Positions 59,777-64,000 of a DNA stretch of 64,000 bases are shown in pieces. Under the pieces are notes generated by a model. The model worked only from the letters and a program-made list of their open reading frames with translations. It was not told where the DNA came from and searched no databases. Both the position numbers and the translations under genes were made by a program. Position 1 is the first letter of the stretch; every line of letters starts with the position of its first letter. Source of the stretch: Talinum fruticosum (taxonomy: Eukaryota; Streptophyta; Magnoliopsida; Caryophyllales; Talinaceae); contig JAITYX010000002.1 in NCBI GenBank assembly GCA_021018815.1, positions 14,229,001 to 14,293,000 of the forward strand, given 5' to 3'.

Positions 59777-61140
59777 TAGTTTCACACATGGCCTCTTTGG
59801 TCGGCTTAGCTACACCAGAACTCTCTCTCTCTCGTTATGTCTTTGTCTATGTCTGTGTCTGTGATGGGGAAAAACTCCACGTGTACAATATGAGGTCATT
59901 AACCTATAATTTTGATCTCCCTTATTAAGAGCATTCCTAGTGTAAAATCCAAATTTTGAATATGTTGCCGTGGGTCTATCCCTCAATCTAGTGAAGAGAT
60001 TCAATTTTTTTTCTCCTTCACATCACAATGATTTTAAATTTGGGTCTTTAAATAAAATATTTTTCATAAAGTTTACAATTAAACATATTTAATAATTTTT
60101 TATTGTATTTTGTGTTGTAATTTATTTTATAAATTGTGAAAAATAATTCGCACAAATTTCAAAGTGACAAATAGTTATTTTATAATAACAAAATTAATTT
60201 AAAAATATAATTTACAATATAGTAAATTTATAATTTTCATGCACTATTAAAAATATAATATTAAAGTTCAACTTTCATAAAAAAAACTTCAACTATAATA
60301 GTTGACAAATCAAGACCATCCATTAAAATAACCATAATTATTTTCATTATTTCTCTCTCTTTTCAATAATTTCTATACTTTTTCTATTACGTCCTTCTCA
60401 TGCCCGGATCAAGAGTGTGGTACCTTTGGCTCTCTTCTGTTTCTCTCATCCCCCATCTCGCTCTCCCTCTTGGTCTTTGTCTTGCTCTCCTTGTCGGTCT
60501 CGCCTAACGTTGACGATGATGATGGTGGCAGTGCCGACAACAAGGATGTTAGGTTGCGCCTGCAACCGCAATAACGGTTATGGTGAGTGGTGGCTTTAGT
60601 GGTGTTTATTTTGCACAGGTGCGACAACAATTGTGAGGACAACCACTAGAAATTGAAGGAACAACGGCTAGCACTGACAATGATAGTGGCGGCTCCAGTG
60701 GGTTGTAGTGTTGAACACGGTGGCGGCTCGGGTGCCCGTTACGGTGCTTGGGGTGCTGAAGAATAGTTACGAGGAGGTTGGGTTACAGCGAGTGAAATGA
60801 GTCTAGGGGTGTGGAAACATTGGGGTTTTTCACAACAAAATTAAAAAAAAATATAGTAAGTAGGGATAGAAAAAATAAACGGCTGACATTTAATTCAAGT
60901 ATAATAGGACAGAAAAAATTACATAAACAAAAATTCAACGCCCAAAACTCACTTTACTTTCCCCAATTAAAACAAAAGCTGAGTGGATCCCATTTTGGAT
61001 CCATTCTCTTCCACAATCAGATAGAAACACGTGCTGGAAAAGGCTGATAGTCACAGGGCCACACGATGAATCTCCAATCGGCAAATCCTGGATCGGCCCC
61101 CTAAAAATGATCCATCTCATTTGGTCTCCCACATGGCATT
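59777..61140. other. Spacer with SAUR flank remains
   Basis: 59780-59960 is the distal part of the locus 9 upstream flank. 60000-60350 is AT-rich. 60410-60790 is less AT-rich, without a recognisable gene. From about 61050 a second SAUR upstream flank begins (see next entries). Confidence 0.5.
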
Positions 61141-61975
61141 TTATTAGGGTGTTCACGGTTTAATTCGGATCGATTTTTTCAATCAGTTAATCAGATGTAA
61201 CGATCCGTGAAAATGTGAATTGAAATCGAAATCGGATAAACCGATTAACCTAGGTTGTCGGTTAATTGAATTATTCGATTCGATTCATCACTTAATCGAA
61301 ATCGACAATGAAAAATTTACGAATTACTTTTGGAAATTTTATGAGGGCCAGCCACTGACCCACTGCAATACTGGACCAAATAGTAGCCTGATGGTGGCCT
61401 AACTGCATGTTACTTATTGCCAAAAACAACATACAAAGAGCAAGTAAATTAATTAGGCCTAGAAATACCTGTTGCCGTCAAGATAAAAAATAAAAATAAA
61501 AAAAAAAAAAAGAGTAAGCAAGAGTGGTGTGGAGTGCGAGAACATATAAAATCTGTGATTAAAAAATAACATACAAAATCTTAGAATTTTTTTCTAAATA
61601 ACTAAATTATTGTATAATAATTTTATATTTAAAAAAAATTCATCGGTTCGGTTCCGATTAATCATCGGTTCCAAAATCTCAAATTGAAACCGAACCGGAT
61701 AAGTTATTAGTTAACCAGTTTGGTTAATCAAAAAATTTAATCAGTTTAATTAACCGGATAAATGATTCAATTCGCTCGGTTTGCGATTTAGTTTTGTGGT
61801 TTCAATTTTTTTACAGCCCTACCTTTGATGGAGGGGAAGCTCCACGAGAGCAATACTATTTTAATTTTCTGGCATCTACGGATTGTTCTGTCACAATCGT
61901 TTGCAATAAATGATACGACGACGCATCCATATGAAATTTGAATTCATGTGTACGATCAATTTCAGTGAAATTCTC
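61050..61975 (-). pseudogene. SAUR upstream-flank relic, split by a transposon
   Basis: 61100-61142 (ATGATCCATCTCATT then CCCACATGGC) and 61824-61975 (GAAGCTCCACGAGAGCAAT, TTTTCTGGCATCTACGG, GCATCCATATGAAA) align in order with the flank that lies 200-450 bp upstream of each SAUR. No SAUR body is found where expected (60800-61050). The two halves are separated by the element at 61143-61822. Confidence 0.65.
61143..61822. mobile_element. hAT-like non-autonomous element
   Basis: Starts TAGGGTGTTCACGG and ends with the reverse of TAGGGCTGTAAAAA, with many short CGGTT/AACCG phrases near both ends, as seen in non-autonomous hAT-like elements. About 680 bp, no coding capacity. The family is inferred from the ends only; no clear target duplication was found. 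Confidence 0.55.
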
Positions 61976-62025
61976 TAATTCTCTCTTTCCTTCTCTTCTC
62001 CTCCCTCTTCCTTCAGGAATCAATA

Positions 62026-63432
62026 ATGGCGGGTGTTAGCTCTGATGGATTTGAACAAGAAACCTACAAACTTAAGCTCGTATTCGAAGATTTCATCAGA
62101 CCCGAGCAACATGAACTACCTGAAGCTTCTAGCCAACCTCATTACTTAGGCCCCATTGATCTGTGCATGCTATCCATAGACCATATGCAGAAGGGTCTTC
62201 TTTTTCATTCCAAGCCTCAACTCCTTGCCACCTTTTTCCACAACCTCAAGCGCTCCCTCTCTCTCTCCTTGCTCCATTTTTACCCGCTACTTGGCCGACT
62301 TGCCACTGAGATTTACGCCCATGAGCATGCTTCCTGGATCTACGTGGACTGCTCCAAGGGCCCTGGAGCTCGCCTCCTCCATGCCTCTGTCGACCTCTCT
62401 GTATCGGATATACTCTCCTCAACCGACCTTCATCCAGTCGTTAGATCGTTTTTTGATCTTGGAGAGAGGGCGGTGAACCATGATGGCCACACCAGGCCGC
62501 TGCTATCGATCCAAGCCACGGAGCTTCTAGATGGGATGTTCATTGGGTTCACCGTGAACCACTCGGTAGCAGATGGTACCTCCCTTTGGCACTTCATCTC
62601 TAGCTTATCGGAAATATTTCTTCAACTAGAGAGCGGGAAAAATGAGGCCTCCATATCTCTATCCAAAACCCCCATATACGGGCCTTTCTTGCCCGAAGGT
62701 TACGGCCCAGTTTTCAAGCTGCCTTACATCGAACCGGAAGAGTTCGTTTCTCGGTTCGAACCGAGATTTTTAAGAGAGAAAATTTTTTATTTTTCAGGCG
62801 GCGCAATAGCAAAGCTCAAGGCCCAAGCCCAAAGTGAGGCTGGGACTGAAGCCCATAAAATCTCCTCCTTTCAGGCCTTGTGCGCATTTTTTTGGTTGTC
62901 AGTGACGAAGGCCCGAAATCTAGGACCCGATGAAGAGACCACCTTCACAATAGTTACGAATGCCCGGCCCAGGTTGAATCCGCCAGTCTCCGATGCCCTC
63001 TTCCGAAATCTCATTGTTCCCGCACAGGCATCGTGCAAGGTAAGTGAGATTTTGGGCCATGACCTGGGATGGGCTTCTCTACTGGTTCACAGAGGCATAA
63101 TGGCCCAAGATGACAAAGCAGTGCTTGAGTTTATAAACTCGATGGTGAAGACTCCTTCTGTAGGCCAAACAGGTTCGGAAACAGCATTTTATATACCCAA
63201 CAGTTTGTTGGTAGGTGGAGCGCCAAAGTTCAATATGTATGGGCCTGAATTTGGGCTGGGAAGAGCGGTGGCTGTCTTAGCCGGCTATGCGAATAAGGAT
63301 GACGGTAAGGTGGTGGCAAATCCAGGACGTGAAGGAGGGGGAAGTGTCGACTTGGACGTTTGTCTTAAGCCTGACATTATGGATGCTCTTGAGTTAGATG
63401 ACCATTTTATGAGTTATGTATCATCAAATTAA
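62026..63432 (+). CDS. BAHD acyltransferase (At3g50280-like)
   Basis: 468 aa, intronless, with ATG in the context AATAATGGCG. BAHD enzymes transfer acyl groups from acyl-CoA to alcohols or amines in the cytosol; the substrate cannot be told from sequence. The catalytic HxxxD is present as HSVAD (residues 179-183). The region YANKDDGKVVANPGREGGGSVDL (421-443, shortened) matches the acetyltransferase At3g50280 group. The usual DFGWG structural motif is replaced by EFGLG (408-412). A family feature, ARPRLNPP near 313, is present, but the following GYFGN-type segment is replaced by DALFRN. It may therefore have altered activity. The 5' flank is derived from SAUR-unit sequence and a transposon. 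Confidence 0.93.
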   Translation: MAGVSSDGFEQETYKLKLVFEDFIRPEQHELPEASSQPHYLGPIDLCMLSIDHMQKGLLFHSKPQLLATFFHNLKRSLSLSLLHFYPLLGRLATEIYAHEHASWIYVDCSKGPGARLLHASVDLSVSDILSSTDLHPVVRSFFDLGERAVNHDGHTRPLLSIQATELLDGMFIGFTVNHSVADGTSLWHFISSLSEIFLQLESGKNEASISLSKTPIYGPFLPEGYGPVFKLPYIEPEEFVSRFEPRFLREKIFYFSGGAIAKLKAQAQSEAGTEAHKISSFQALCAFFWLSVTKARNLGPDEETTFTIVTNARPRLNPPVSDALFRNLIVPAQASCKVSEILGHDLGWASLLVHRGIMAQDDKAVLEFINSMVKTPSVGQTGSETAFYIPNSLLVGGAPKFNMYGPEFGLGRAVAVLAGYANKDDGKVVANPGREGGGSVDLDVCLKPDIMDALELDDHFMSYVSSN

Positions 63433-63705
63433 AAAAATAAAGTTAAATATATCCTACCTATCTGATCCTATGCATAAATTGTCGTATTGTTCAAATACAA
63501 ATTCATGAAGAAATATCAATGAAATATCGGTTTAATTGGCATTGTTACTACTAGACCTGGGCAATGGACTGGGAGTCGATTGGTCTAAATGATCGGGCTT
63601 AAAAATAGAGTACAAGCCCGTTTAATTATTTATTTGGGTTGGGCATTTAATGGGCTGCCATTTAACGTAGTTAAACGGGCCGGGTACTGGGCATGCCAAT
63701 GGGCC
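63433..63705. other. Intergenic, with a small repeat fragment
   Basis: After the BAHD stop, sequence at 63553-63700 (TAGACCTGGGCAATGG, then GGGCCGGGTACTGGG phrases) resembles the ends of non-autonomous hAT-like elements. No gene is seen. Confidence 0.45.
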
Positions 63706-63917
63706 GCTGCACTCTACTCTCTCACTCTGATGCTTCATCGCTCTATCTCTCGCTCTGTCTCTCACCGGATATTGGCCCCCTTTCAAATCCCGCCCTCCAC
63801 CGCCGTGACCCCGAACCCCTTAATCTCTCTCTCTCTGAATCGTTCAAATTCCCACAGCAGAATCGTATCGTTCCTCTAGCCAGGAAGTTTGCCCAGATTT
63901 TTACCCAGTTGTTCAAG
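63706..63917 (+). other. Probable first (5' UTR) exon of the next gene
   Basis: CT-rich leader sequence ends at a strong splice donor, TTCAAG|GTAAGT (donor at 63918), followed by a typical T-rich first intron. No convincing start codon precedes the donor, so this is probably an untranslated exon of a gene that continues past the window. Confidence 0.55.
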
Positions 63918-64000
63918 GTAAGTCCCTTAATCGATTCTCTTCAATTCTTGTTCTAGGGTTTTTCGTTGCTTCTGTTTGATTTCCGCGAAGCTCTCCAATG

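Overview
The window is nuclear DNA of a flowering plant, almost certainly a eudicot. It has AT-rich spacers, GT-AG introns, plant-only gene families (a chloroplast PPR protein, a CC-NBS-LRR receptor, SAURs, a BAHD acyltransferase) and large LTR retrotransposons. The species cannot be named from the sequence.

Layout. 25-1385: a four-exon thioredoxin-like TXND9/phosducin-like gene. 4143-7567: a CC-NBS-LRR resistance gene with one frame break and a doubtful splice donor. 8637-19237: the PPR gene MRL1 in about 19 exons, exact in most exons but with about six single-step frame breaks. 19238-21543: spacer with long ATT/AAT microsatellites. 21544-36229: a three-layer retrotransposon nest, in which an outer solo LTR holds an older solo LTR of a second family, which holds a complete recent element of that second family (near-identical 2.7-kb LTRs, PBS, PPT, 5-bp target duplication, decayed gag-pol). 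36230-41100: no clear gene, but locally duplicated sequence. 41998-58660: a minus-strand array of nine SAUR loci (six intact, one with a frameshift just after its start codon, two decayed) plus gene-less relic flanks. 62026-63432: an intronless BAHD acyltransferase whose upstream region descends from a SAUR upstream flank. 63706-63917: probable first exon of a gene running off the right edge.

Main points. The SAUR array grew by copying a two-gene unit of about 4.35 kb. Each working SAUR carries a small hairpin 110-135 nt past its stop codon, which the two decayed copies have lost. One intact SAUR has lost exactly its TATA box. The recent retrotransposon cannot encode its own proteins, so it was probably moved in trans. 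The frame breaks in MRL1 and the NLR are mostly missing bases in short homopolymers inside conserved exons; this points to residual long-read assembly errors at least as much as to gene decay, and it affects every pseudogene call here.
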